Assembly: GCF_019048265.1 (NCBI RefSeq)
Contig: NZ_CP077311.1
Span: forward strand, 3,853,001 to 3,917,000
Length of the DNA stretch: 64,000 nt
Origin: Aeromonas sp. FDAARGOS 1405
Lineage (GTDB): Bacteria; Pseudomonadota; Gammaproteobacteria; Enterobacterales; Aeromonadaceae
Reading direction: 5' to 3'
Below, piece by piece: positions 39,720 to 47,940 of this stretch; position 1 is the stretch's first letter; each line of letters opens with the position of its first letter. A program made the translations under genes and the position numbers. The notes beneath the pieces are model-generated. The model had not been told where the DNA came from, ran no database searches, and worked only from the letters and a program-made list of their open reading frames with translations.

Positions 39720-40358
39720 ATGAAGATTGCCCTGATCGGTGCCAGCGGTTTTGTCGGTTCAGCCATCCTGAACGAGGCCGTCAGCCGCGGCCATCACGTC
39801 ACCGCCATCGTCCGCGATGTCAGCAAGGTGGCCGCCCATCCGCAGGTCACCGCAGTGGCGGTGGATGCCCAAAACCCGCAGGCATTGGCCGAGGTGATCA
39901 AGGGGCACGATCGGGTGATCAGCGCCTACAACCCGGGCTGGACCACACCGGATATCTACGACCAGTACCTCAAGGGTGCCAACGCGATTGTCGCAGCAGC
40001 CAAAGCGGCCAACAGCTGGCTGCTGGTAGTAGGTGGCGCCGGCAGTCTGGAGGTCGCCCCCGGCGTACAACTGGTGGATACCCCGGAGTTTCCGGCCGAG
40101 TGGAAACAGGGGGCGCTGGCGGCCCGCGACGGTCTCACCGCCCTGCGTCGTGAAACCGCCCTCGACTGGCGCTTTGTCTCTCCTCCGGTGTTCCTGGAGC
40201 CGGGTGAGAAGCGCGGCGGCTATCGGATTGGTGGCGATCAGGTGCTCTTTAGTGGCGAACAGCCTGCCGGGATCACCGCCGGTGATCTGGCCGACGGCGT
40301 GCTGAACGAGGCGGAAAAACCGGCTCACCTGCGCCAGCGCTTTACCCTGGGTTACTGA
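39720..40358 (+). CDS. NAD(P)H-binding atypical short-chain reductase
   Basis: A 212-residue protein with an N-terminal Rossmann motif, IALIGASGFVGSAI (GxxGxxG), characteristic of NAD(P)H-binding NmrA/YwnB-type proteins often labelled NADH-flavin reductase. Other points are VISAYNPGWTTP, LLVVGGAGSLEV and DWRFVSPPVFLEPG. The substrate is unknown. AAGGAGAG precedes the ATG. The divergent LysR gene suggests inducible expression. Confidence 0.85.
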   Translation: MKIALIGASGFVGSAILNEAVSRGHHVTAIVRDVSKVAAHPQVTAVAVDAQNPQALAEVIKGHDRVISAYNPGWTTPDIYDQYLKGANAIVAAAKAANSWLLVVGGAGSLEVAPGVQLVDTPEFPAEWKQGALAARDGLTALRRETALDWRFVSPPVFLEPGEKRGGYRIGGDQVLFSGEQPAGITAGDLADGVLNEAEKPAHLRQRFTLGY

Positions 40359-40803
40359 GAGCCTGCAACCGGTTAAGGCCAGAATGCGCGGTCACTTGCC
40401 TGAGCACCCGGTCAGGTGAACACCCGCTCAAACAGAAGGGAGGCATCCGCCTCCCTTCTGTTTTGGCCATTTTCTGTTTTGTTCATTTTTACCGCGGGCA
40501 GCTTGCCTCTGGTTATCACTCTCCTTCCCATCATTTCCCATTCCGCCCTTAATGGCTGCGCAAAAAGCAGCCACCCCATTACACACCGAATTCCATTTCG
40601 AATTTTGTATATAACTAAGAATAATTTGTTGTTTCCGTCTTATAACACCGAACAGTAGCATCCCCTTCATTCCAGATGGCGCCACACCGCTGCGCATACC
40701 GCCACACTGTCGCGCCATCCCGTTTGCCGCTCATCAGACCTGCCCGCACCAGAGGCAGCAGAAGAGATGGCGCTAGAGATAACGAAAGAGTGAGGAGGTG
40801 CAC
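40359..40803. other. Region upstream of the dioxygenase gene
   Basis: 445 bp. The left part holds a strong terminator. The rest becomes AT-rich around 40590-40650 (TATATAACTAAGAATAATTTG), a probable promoter region for the dioxygenase gene. Frames on both strands lack coding character. No operator could be assigned with confidence. Confidence 0.5.
40430..40464 (+). terminator. Terminator of the reductase gene
   Basis: AACAGAAGGGAGGC / GCCTCCCTTCTGTT, a 14-bp stem with a 4-nt loop followed by TTGG, 72 bp after the stop. Confidence 0.9.
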
Positions 40804-41841
40804 ATGGAACATTCACCACTGCCGATCATCGATCTGGCTGCCCTCAACGGGGCACCCGACCTGCGTCGCCCTATGCTGGCCCGGCTGGCCGCGGCCGCCC
40901 GCGACGTCGGCTTTTTCTATCTGACAGGGCATGGCCTGAGTGACGCCGAGCAACGAGAGACTCTGGCGCTGGCAGAGCGCTTCTTTGCCCTGCCGGAGCA
41001 GGAGAAGCTGGCGGTGCAGATGGTCAACAGCCCCCACTTTCGCGGCTACAACCGGGTCGGTGCCGAGCTGACCCGAGCGCGGCCGGATCTGCGGGAGCAG
41101 TTCGATATCATGAATGAGGCGCAAGCCCTGCCTGCGGCCCTGATCCGTGAACCATGGCAGCGGCTGATCGGCCCCAACCAGTGGCCGACCGCCCTGCCAG
41201 AGATGAAAGCCCATCTGCTGGCGTGGCAGGATCGGCTGAGCGACATCACCCTCACCCTGCTGGCCGCTTTTGCCGAGGTGCTGGAGCAACCGGCCAACGT
41301 GTTTGACGACAGCATCCGCGGCGCCCCCTACCAGCACATGAAACTGATTCATTACCCGGGGCAAGAGGCGGGCGGCAGCAGTCAGGGGGTTGGCGCCCAC
41401 AAGGATCCCGGCTACCTGACGCTGGTGATGCAGGACAATCATTCGGGGCTTGAGGTCGAGACGGCCGACGGCTGGATCTCCGCGCCCCCCCTGCCGGGAG
41501 CGCTGGTGGTCAATATCGGCGAGCTGCTGGAGCTGGCCTCCAACGGCTATCTCAAGGCGACCCTGCATCGGGTGGTGAGCCCGCCGTCCGGCGTATCGCG
41601 CCTCTCCTGCGCCTTCTTTATGGCGGCGCGGCTCGATGCCACCGTGCCACTGCTCAGCCTCTCCCCCGCGCTGGCAGCGCAGGCGCAAGGGCCGGAGAGT
41701 GACCCGACCAACCCGCTCTTTAATCAGGTGGGGGAGAACGTGCTGAAAGGGCGGCTGCGCTCCCACCCGGATGTGGCGGCCCGCCACTATGGGGAACCCG
41801 CTCGCCTACCGCGCACAAAGAGCGAAGCGATACTGGCCTGA
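40804..41841 (+). CDS. Isopenicillin N synthase-like 2-oxoglutarate/Fe(II) dioxygenase
   Basis: A 345-residue non-haem iron oxygenase. An N-terminal DIOX_N-like part (PIIDLAAL, AARDVGFFYLTGHG) is followed by the double-stranded beta-helix with the iron triad H199, D201 (AHKDPGY) and H255 (LHRVVSP), and the co-substrate pair R266-x-S268 (SRLSCAFF). The family ranges from isopenicillin N synthase to ethylene-forming and general 2OG oxygenases; no beta-lactam genes are present, so the reaction is unknown. AGGAGG lies five bases before the ATG. The next gene, 133 bp downstream, encodes a sulfur-amino-acid PLP enzyme and is probably co-transcribed. Confidence 0.85.
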   Translation: MEHSPLPIIDLAALNGAPDLRRPMLARLAAAARDVGFFYLTGHGLSDAEQRETLALAERFFALPEQEKLAVQMVNSPHFRGYNRVGAELTRARPDLREQFDIMNEAQALPAALIREPWQRLIGPNQWPTALPEMKAHLLAWQDRLSDITLTLLAAFAEVLEQPANVFDDSIRGAPYQHMKLIHYPGQEAGGSSQGVGAHKDPGYLTLVMQDNHSGLEVETADGWISAPPLPGALVVNIGELLELASNGYLKATLHRVVSPPSGVSRLSCAFFMAARLDATVPLLSLSPALAAQAQGPESDPTNPLFNQVGENVLKGRLRSHPDVAARHYGEPARLPRTKSEAILA

Positions 41842-41860
41842 ACAGCGCAGAGATGCGCAG

Positions 41861-41902
41861 GCGGGTATATGCATAAGCCACAAGCCGCATGCACATACCC
41901 GC
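41861..41902. repeat. Inverted repeat between the dioxygenase and PLP-enzyme genes
   Basis: GCGGGTATATGCAT (41861-41874) and ATGCACATACCCGC (41889-41902) are reverse complements with one mismatch, separated by 14 nt. In RNA this forms a long stable hairpin between the two cistrons. No T-run follows, so it is more likely a processing or stability element, or an operator, than a terminator. Confidence 0.75.
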
Positions 41903-41974
41903 GCTGACAAACACAACAAGCAACGAACAACAAAACAAGTCATGGCCAGAGCCTGGCCATCACGGAGCAACACG

Positions 41975-43138
41975 ATGAAATTCAAGACCATGAGCGTACA
42001 CAGCGGCCAACGGATCGACCCCCAGACCGGCGCCCTCACCACCCCGCTCTACCAGAGCAGCACCTTCAGCTACTTCAACGCTCAAGCGGGCAAGGATCGT
42101 TTCGCAGGTCAGGCCCCTGGCTTTATCTACAGCCGCTTTGGCAACCCCACCACTGCCGAGCTGGAGCAGAAGCTGGCGGCGCTGGAAGGGGCTGACGAAG
42201 CGCTGGTGGTGGCGAGCGGCATGGCGGCGGTGAGCGCCATCATGTATGCCCTGGCCGACAGCGGCGATGAGGTGGCCTATATCGGCCCGCTCTACGGCGG
42301 CACCGATGCGTTCCTCAAGCAGACCTTCAGCCGCGCCGGTATCAAGATCACCGCTTACGAGAGCGATCGGGATCTGCTGGCCAACATCCGCCCTGCTACC
42401 AAGGTGGTACTGTTCGAAACCCTGACCAACCCCACTCTCAAGGTGGTGGATCCGCGGCTGGTGGTGGAAGCGGCCCGCAAGGTGGGCGCTATTACGGTAT
42501 GTGACAACACCTTCCTCACCCCCTACCTGCTGCGTCCGCTGGAACTCGGGGTCGATGTAGTGATGCACAGCGGCACCAAATATCTGGGCGGCCACGGCGA
42601 CATCATCGCCGGGGTGGTGGCGGGCTCTCACGCCCTGATGAAGTCCATCCGCACCGTGGCCCTCAAGCATATCGGCTCCCCCATCGGCCCGCAGGAGGCC
42701 TACCTGCTGCAGCGCGGGGTCAAGACCCTGCCGCTACGGATGGATGCCCACCTGCACAATGCCCAGAAAGTGGCCGAGTTTCTGGCAGCCCACCCGGCAG
42801 TGAAGAAGGTGATCTACCCGGGGCTTGCCAATCATCCGGGCCACGATGCCCTCGGCGCCTTCGCCAGCGGCTTTGGCGGCATGGTGAGCATTGAGCTGGA
42901 AGGCGGGTTTGAGCGCTGCGCTACCCTGCTCGACAACCTGCAACTGTTCGTGCAGGCGGTGAGTCTGGGGGATCTCGAGAGTCTGGCCTGCCATCCAGCC
43001 AGCACCACTCACGCCGCCATGGACGAGGCGAGCCGCCTCGCCGCCGGGGTCAATGACGACCTCATCCGCTTCAGTATCGGAGTGGAAGATGCCGACGATC
43101 TGATCGCCGATCTGGCCGCCGCGCTGGCGCAGATCTAA
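41975..43138 (+). CDS. Cys/Met-metabolism PLP-dependent enzyme (cystathionine/methionine gamma-lyase type)
   Basis: A 387-residue fold-type I PLP enzyme of the trans-sulfuration family. It shows [13 protein letters not shown], the substrate-side YGGT, the PLP aspartate D177 ([10 protein letters not shown]) and the Schiff-base lysine K202 in [13 protein letters not shown]. True methionine gamma-lyases have a cysteine in the YGCT motif; here it is glycine (YGGT), so gamma-lyase activity on methionine is not assured. Cystathionine gamma-lyase or O-acylhomoserine sulfhydrylase-like activity is possible. The ATG at 41975 has GGAG seven bases upstream. It follows the dioxygenase gene and ends at a strong terminator. 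Confidence 0.88.
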   Translation: MKFKTMSVHSGQRIDPQTGALTTPLYQSSTFSYFNAQAGKDRFAGQAPGFIYSRFGNPTTAELEQKLAALEGADEALVVASGMAAVSAIMYALADSGDEVAYIGPLYGGTDAFLKQTFSRAGIKITAYESDRDLLANIRPATKVVLFETLTNPTLKVVDPRLVVEAARKVGAITVCDNTFLTPYLLRPLELGVDVVMHSGTKYLGGHGDIIAGVVAGSHALMKSIRTVALKHIGSPIGPQEAYLLQRGVKTLPLRMDAHLHNAQKVAEFLAAHPAVKKVIYPGLANHPGHDALGAFASGFGGMVSIELEGGFERCATLLDNLQLFVQAVSLGDLESLACHPASTTHAAMDEASRLAAGVNDDLIRFSIGVEDADDLIADLAAALAQI

Positions 43139-43192
43139 CCGGGCGCGGTTTTTACTCCCAGACAAAACAGCGGCGAGTGAGATGCCCCAAAC

Positions 43193-43225
43193 ACAACAAC
43201 GGCCCATCAAGGGCCGTTGTTGTTT
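43193..43225. terminator. Bidirectional terminator
   Basis: ACAACAACGGCCC / GGGCCGTTGTTGT, a 13-bp stem with a 5-nt loop, between the convergent PLP-enzyme and ligase genes. Confidence 0.9.
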
Positions 43226-43248
43226 GTCGCGCTATGGAAAAATGGGAT

Positions 43249-44913
43249 TTACTCCTCCCACACCACCACTTGGGATGAGGGCCAGTGATCCCCGACCTGG
43301 GCGTACTTTTGCTCCAGCAGGTGGCGCTTGATCTTCATGGTGGGAGTCAGCACGCCGTTCTCGATATTCCAGGGGGTTTTCACCACCAGAATGCCGCGAA
43401 TTTTGGCATGAGATTCCAGCTGATCGTTGACCCGAACCCGCGCCGCTTCCAGTCTGGCGTTGACCTCCTCCCGATTGCCCTTCATGGCGCTCTCGGCCAG
43501 TTGCACCAGCGCAATGGGCTGGGGCATGCCGTACCCAATCACGCAGAGCTGTTCGATAATGGGCTCCTGACCCAGCAGCCCCTCGATGGGCACCGGCGCC
43601 ACATACTTGCCCTTGGCGGTCTTGAACACGTCCTTCATCCGGCCGGTGATGGTGAGATAACCCTCCTTGTCCAGCTTGCCCATGTCACCGGTGTGCAGCC
43701 ACCCCTCGGCATCGATGGCCTCGGCGCTGTGCTCGGGATCCTTGTAGTAACCCAGCATCATCCCTTCGCAGCGGCAGAGGATCTCCCCCTCGTCGGAGAT
43801 CTTGATGGTCACCCCGATCCCCGCCTTGCCGACGGTGCCGATCTTGTCGGCGCGGAACGGGTAGTTGATGGTGGAGTAGGCGTGGTTCTCGGTCATGCCC
43901 CAGGCTTCCGTCACCTTGAGGCCAATGCTCAGATACCACTCAAGCAGCGCAGGGGAGACAGGCGCGGAGCCGCAGCCGAGTACCCGGGCCTGATCCAGTC
44001 CCAACCCCTTTTGCAGCTTGCGTTTGATAAGGCCGGAGATAAGCGGGATCTTGAGCAGCAACGCCAGTTTGTTCTGGGGCAGCTTCTCGTGGATCTTGAT
44101 GCGGAACATGGCCCACAGCCGCGGCACCGAGATAAAGACGGTGGGACGGCAGCGTTTGACATCTTCGATAAAGGTGTCGAGGGATTCAGGGAAGGCTATG
44201 GTAGCACCGCCATAGAGGCTGCCGCCGTAGATGTAGACCCGCTCGGTAATGTGGGCCAGCGGCAGGTAGGAGAAGCCCCGATCGGCCTGGCTCAGGCTCA
44301 CCGTCTCAACCAGCTTCTCACACGACCAGGCGTAGCGCTCGACGCTCAGCATGGCACCTTTCGGCTTGCCGGTGCTGCCGGAGGTGTAGACCAGACTCAG
44401 CAGGGAGTCAGGGGCCTGCACCGGGCTGTCAGGGATCGGCTCATGCGCCTCCAGCAGATCGTCCCACTGGTGGCTGGCTGGCATGGTGTCATAGGGGAAG
44501 GCGATGCGCAGCAGATCGGCGGGTACGCCCGCCTCCTGACTCTTCCAGTCATCCAGCTTGCCGACGAAGATCGCTTTGGCCTCGCTATGGCGCAGCACAT
44601 ATTCGATGGTATCGACGTTGGCAGTCGGGTAGATGGGCACGCTCACATACTGCCCCATCTGCATCGCCAGATCGGCGATAAACCACTGGGCGCAGTTCTT
44701 GGAGAGCAGCGCCACCTTGTCACCGGCCACCAGACCGAGGTGACGCAAGGCCGTCACCATCCGCCGCGCTTCATCGGCCACTTCACCCCAGGTGAAATCG
44801 ACATATTCGCGGTTGATGGTTTGACGCAGGTAGGTTCGATCAGGACACTGCCGCTCCCAGTGATAGAGCATCTCGAGCGGCAGTTTATTGGCAATGCGTG
44901 AGGAGGAGGCCAT
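43249..44913 (-). CDS. AMP-dependent acyl-CoA synthetase/ligase
   Basis: A 554-residue adenylate-forming enzyme that activates a carboxylic acid to acyl-AMP and then acyl-CoA. The P-loop-like A3 motif is YTSGSTGKPKGAML, A5 is EAWGMTENHAYS, A7 is LHTGDMGKLD and A8 is TGRMKDVFKTAKGKYVAP. Its resemblance to long-chain fatty-acid CoA ligases of the FadD15/AMP-forming type is strongest; the chain length preferred cannot be told. AGGGA lies before the ATG at 44913. It stands alone between two convergent or tandem neighbours. Confidence 0.87.
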   Translation of the reverse strand: MASSSRIANKLPLEMLYHWERQCPDRTYLRQTINREYVDFTWGEVADEARRMVTALRHLGLVAGDKVALLSKNCAQWFIADLAMQMGQYVSVPIYPTANVDTIEYVLRHSEAKAIFVGKLDDWKSQEAGVPADLLRIAFPYDTMPASHQWDDLLEAHEPIPDSPVQAPDSLLSLVYTSGSTGKPKGAMLSVERYAWSCEKLVETVSLSQADRGFSYLPLAHITERVYIYGGSLYGGATIAFPESLDTFIEDVKRCRPTVFISVPRLWAMFRIKIHEKLPQNKLALLLKIPLISGLIKRKLQKGLGLDQARVLGCGSAPVSPALLEWYLSIGLKVTEAWGMTENHAYSTINYPFRADKIGTVGKAGIGVTIKISDEGEILCRCEGMMLGYYKDPEHSAEAIDAEGWLHTGDMGKLDKEGYLTITGRMKDVFKTAKGKYVAPVPIEGLLGQEPIIEQLCVIGYGMPQPIALVQLAESAMKGNREEVNARLEAARVRVNDQLESHAKIRGILVVKTPWNIENGVLTPTMKIKRHLLEQKYAQVGDHWPSSQVVVWEE

Positions 44914-45011
44914 AGTTTAATCCCTGAAACAAAAGGCGAAACTTATTATTAACCTTTCACTAACTTCAGGGGAAGAATAAACTCAAACTTCAGTTTGAAT
45001 TGTGTATCCGA

Positions 45012-45290
45012 TCAAGCTTCTGCGTCTTGTTGCAAACGAATCCACATTGCCTGCACCAGTTTCTCATCCTCTTCCGAGAGCTCACCTTGCAAGATCGCCT
45101 CGTTGAGGCTGCGCAGCACATAGCTCTTGACGTCCCGCACCAGGGTCTTGCCTTCCAGCTCGGCCCGGGCAACGGCCAATGAGATATGACCTCGCAGGTA
45201 ACCCCCCGCAAACAGCTCATCATCGGTCGCGGTGGCAACCATGCTGTCGATCAGTCCCAACAACTTGTGCTCAAAATCGTGAATCGTCAT
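45012..45290 (-). CDS. yfcL: YfcL family protein
   Basis: A 92-residue protein, the same length as E. coli YfcL. Shared features are LGLIDSMVATATDDELFAGGYLRGHISLAVA and the C-terminal LSEEDEKLVQAMW. It is probably a small helical cytoplasmic protein; no function is known. The ATG at 45290 is chosen over an in-frame start eight codons upstream because the family similarity begins there. Confidence 0.87.
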   Translation of the reverse strand: MTIHDFEHKLLGLIDSMVATATDDELFAGGYLRGHISLAVARAELEGKTLVRDVKSYVLRSLNEAILQGELSEEDEKLVQAMWIRLQQDAEA

Positions 45291-45389
45291 GTAACGCAGC
45301 CTCATTTGCGGCAAAAAATTCGGGGGTATGGAACCGCAATCCGGTTGATTGCAGCTCTCTGGCGCCAGGCCAGCAGCGTCCTTGGCGTC

Positions 45390-46505
45390 CTATTCCGGGT
45401 TGGCCACCGGGTAGATGACCTGATCCTTGTATCCCGTGGTTATTCGCAGATAACCGCGCAACGCCCGGTTTAATTGCGGATCATCGGTATCCACCAGCAG
45501 CGGCCTGCCCGCAAGGGCGGCAAGCTTGGCTTTGGTTGCCAGCACCTGGATATTCTCCAGCCCGACACACCGAATCACCTCAGGACTCAATTGCTGATTT
45601 CCGCGCCCGAACAGATGTCCCTGTCCGCCGATCAGGGTAATGATCAGTCGGCAGCGACGGCCGCGGATCCGGGTCAGGATCTCGGCGGCGCTGAGATCCT
45701 GCCCGATAAGTCGGCCATTTTCCACCAGATCCACACCGAGCAAAGTATTTTCCAGACCGAGCTCTGCCATACAGGCTGCCACCGTGCTGCCGGAGCCCAT
45801 CAGATAGAGGGTATCGGGCTCCATCTGCTCCACCACACCGGCGGCGAGATCCGCCAACACCAGCTCTTCGGACTCCTTGCCCCCCTGTTTTACCGCCTGT
45901 ACATAACGCAGATCACCGGGCACCTTCAGCTGGCCGTAGTGGCGAGCCCGCACCTTGCCCGCGCGAAACGCCTCCTCGTCGATGTCGCGCACCTCGGCAT
46001 CGATCAGGCTGAGCAGTTCCCCTGCGATCATCCGCGCCACCACCCGCCCGCTGGCAGCGGGCGTCACCCCGTAGACGCCGGAGTGGATCTTGCACCCCGC
46101 GGGAATGCCGAGCACATGGCAGGACTCCCCCACCGCGGCGCAGATATCCCGCGCCGTGCCATCGCCACCGGCAAACAGCAGCAGATCGACCCCGGCTTCG
46201 CGCATCAGCCCGGCAGCATGGCGGGTGTCATCGGCCGAGGTGCTCTCCCCGGCCGGTTGATAGATGACCCGACAGGGCAATCCCAGAGAGCGGGCCACCG
46301 TCTCCCCCATATCTCCGGCCACCGTCAGCAGTTCGAACGGGACGCTCAGCTCGCATAGTGGCAACAGCGCTTGCCGCGCCCGCTCCTGCGCTTTGGGCAC
46401 AGCGCCACGAGCAATCGCCTCATCCACCACGCCGTCACTCCCCTTGAGCCCCACTGCGCCGCCAATCCCGGCGAGCGGATTAATGATGAACCCTAATCGA
46501 AACAT
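45390..46505 (-). CDS. ATP-NAD kinase-like protein
   Basis: A 371-residue protein of the NAD kinase/diacylglycerol kinase superfamily. The N-terminus is GFIINPLAGIGGAVGLKGSD, and the hallmark GGDGT occurs in LLLFAGGDGTARDI, where the aspartate takes part in phosphoryl transfer; GIPAGCKIHSGVYG follows. It is longer than, and distinct from, the essential NAD kinase NadK (about 290 residues), and family members are annotated as ATP-NAD kinase (AcoX-type). The true substrate is unproven. The ATG at 46505 has GGGAGG five bases upstream. It lies downstream of and divergent from the TerC-family gene. Confidence 0.82.
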   Translation of the reverse strand: MFRLGFIINPLAGIGGAVGLKGSDGVVDEAIARGAVPKAQERARQALLPLCELSVPFELLTVAGDMGETVARSLGLPCRVIYQPAGESTSADDTRHAAGLMREAGVDLLLFAGGDGTARDICAAVGESCHVLGIPAGCKIHSGVYGVTPAASGRVVARMIAGELLSLIDAEVRDIDEEAFRAGKVRARHYGQLKVPGDLRYVQAVKQGGKESEELVLADLAAGVVEQMEPDTLYLMGSGSTVAACMAELGLENTLLGVDLVENGRLIGQDLSAAEILTRIRGRRCRLIITLIGGQGHLFGRGNQQLSPEVIRCVGLENIQVLATKAKLAALAGRPLLVDTDDPQLNRALRGYLRITTGYKDQVIYPVANPE

Positions 46506-46625
46506 GCCTGCCTCCCTTGCAATGGGCACCATTTTTATCTTTTCGTCCCTCTGGGACAAGCGGTGATACCCCTGCTAGAATTCGCACCTTCATTTTTCCA
46601 ACCAATGTTCAATCAAGGTTCAATC

Positions 46626-47354
46626 ATGCTGGAATGGGTTCTTGATCCCTCCGCCTGGGTTGCTCTCGCGACCCTTACCCTGCTCGAAATCGTGCTGGGC
46701 ATCGACAACATCATCTTTATCTCCATCCTGGTCGGCCGCCTGCCGGAGGCTCAGCGCCAAAAAGCGCGCATTCTGGGGCTGGGGCTCGCCATGGGCACCC
46801 GCATCCTGCTGCTGCTCTCGCTGGCCTGGGTGATGCGTCTCACCGAGCCGCTCTTCACCGTGCTGAACGAGGCTATCTCGGGCCGAGACCTGATCCTGCT
46901 GCTGGGGGGGCTGTTCCTTATCGCCAAAAGTACCCACGAGATCCACGCCACCCTGGAAGGAGCCGCCGAGCCGGAGAGCGTCAGCAAAGCGGCCTCGGGA
47001 TTTGTCAGCACCCTGATCCAGATTGCCATTCTGGACATAGTGTTCAGCCTCGACTCGGTGATCACTGCAGTCGGCATGGCCGATCACGTGCCGGTGATGG
47101 TGCTGGCCATCATGATCGCCGTCTTCATCATGATGTTCGCCGCCAAATCCATTGGCGATTTCGTCGATGACCATCCCACCATCAAGATGCTGGCCCTCTC
47201 CTTCCTCACCCTGGTGGGGTTTGCCCTGATGGCGGAGGGGATGGATCTGCACATACCGAAGGGCTACATCTACTTCGCCATGGCCTTCTCGCTGGTGGTG
47301 GAGATGATCAATATCCGCTTGCGCAAGCACAGCGAGCCCGACACAGGAAAGTAG
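46626..47354 (+). CDS. ygdQ: TerC family membrane protein, YgdQ-like
   Basis: A 242-residue inner-membrane protein with about seven hydrophobic helices, close to E. coli YgdQ. The two acidic repeats typical of TerC proteins are TLLEIVLGIDNIIFISIL and ILDIVFSLDSVITAVGM, whose aspartates may bind metal ions; RDLILLLGGLFLI lies between them. The family is linked to tellurium resistance or manganese/metal homeostasis, and the function of YgdQ itself is unknown. The ATG at 46626 has AAGG upstream and matches the family start. Confidence 0.9.
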   Translation: MLEWVLDPSAWVALATLTLLEIVLGIDNIIFISILVGRLPEAQRQKARILGLGLAMGTRILLLLSLAWVMRLTEPLFTVLNEAISGRDLILLLGGLFLIAKSTHEIHATLEGAAEPESVSKAASGFVSTLIQIAILDIVFSLDSVITAVGMADHVPVMVLAIMIAVFIMMFAAKSIGDFVDDHPTIKMLALSFLTLVGFALMAEGMDLHIPKGYIYFAMAFSLVVEMINIRLRKHSEPDTGK

Positions 47355-47366
47355 TGTCGCCGGATC

Positions 47367-47396
47367 AAAAAGAGCGCCTCTCGGGGCGCTCTTTTG
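47367..47396. terminator. Bidirectional terminator
   Basis: AAAAGAGCGCC / GGCGCTCTTTT stem with a 6-nt loop, serving ygdQ on the plus strand and yfiB on the minus strand. Confidence 0.9.
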
Positions 47397-47426
47397 CTAT
47401 GCACACGGCGTACTGCCGGGTAGAAA

Positions 47427-47915
47427 TCACTGGTTGGCAATCACAATGGCAACCCGGCGGTTTTCTGCTCGTCCGGCGGCGCTCTTGTTGTCCGCCACCG
47501 GGGCCGTCTCACCACGGCCACGGATCTCAAGATTGGCGGGCTTCATCCCCACCGAGATCAGCACATCGGCCACCGATTGAGCCCGTTTCAGAGAGAGCTG
47601 CTGGTTATAGCTGCTCTCGCCGGTATTGTCGGTATGGCCGTCAACCCTCGCCTTGTCGAGCCCGACCCCAAGCAGGGCCTTGCCCAGTTTTTCCACTATC
47701 TGCCGGGTCTGCGGATTGAGTTCACCCACATTGTTGGCAAACAGCACCCGGTTGGCCAGATCCAGTGTCCAGCCCTCATCGGTCAGATAGAAACCTTGCT
47801 CCTTCAATACTGCCAGCTGTTCCGGGGTCAACCCCCTGGGGGTGCTCTGACAACCCACCAGCAGAGAGAACAACAGGCCCAGCACGACAGCCTTGATGGA
47901 GAGGGATAGTTTCAT
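47427..47915 (-). CDS. yfiB: OmpA-like lipoprotein YfiB
   Basis: A 162-residue outer-membrane lipoprotein. The signal peptide ends at the lipobox LLVGC (Cys at 22), and the C-terminal OmpA/MotB domain contains the peptidoglycan-binding pattern VDGHTDNTGESSYNQQLSLKRAQSV and NRRVAIVI. In the YfiBNR system, YfiB captures the periplasmic repressor YfiR and so releases YfiN. It is the last gene of yfiR-yfiN-yfiB, starting 25 bp after yfiN, with AGGAG upstream of the ATG. Confidence 0.9.
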   Translation of the reverse strand: MKLSLSIKAVVLGLLFSLLVGCQSTPRGLTPEQLAVLKEQGFYLTDEGWTLDLANRVLFANNVGELNPQTRQIVEKLGKALLGVGLDKARVDGHTDNTGESSYNQQLSLKRAQSVADVLISVGMKPANLEIRGRGETAPVADNKSAAGRAENRRVAIVIANQ

Positions 47916-47940
47916 TGTTATGACTCCTTTACACCTTGAC

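Noticed and set aside
40804..41841. True isopenicillin N synthase (beta-lactam biosynthesis)
   Set aside because: Only the general oxygenase fold is shared; no ACV synthetase or other beta-lactam genes are present.
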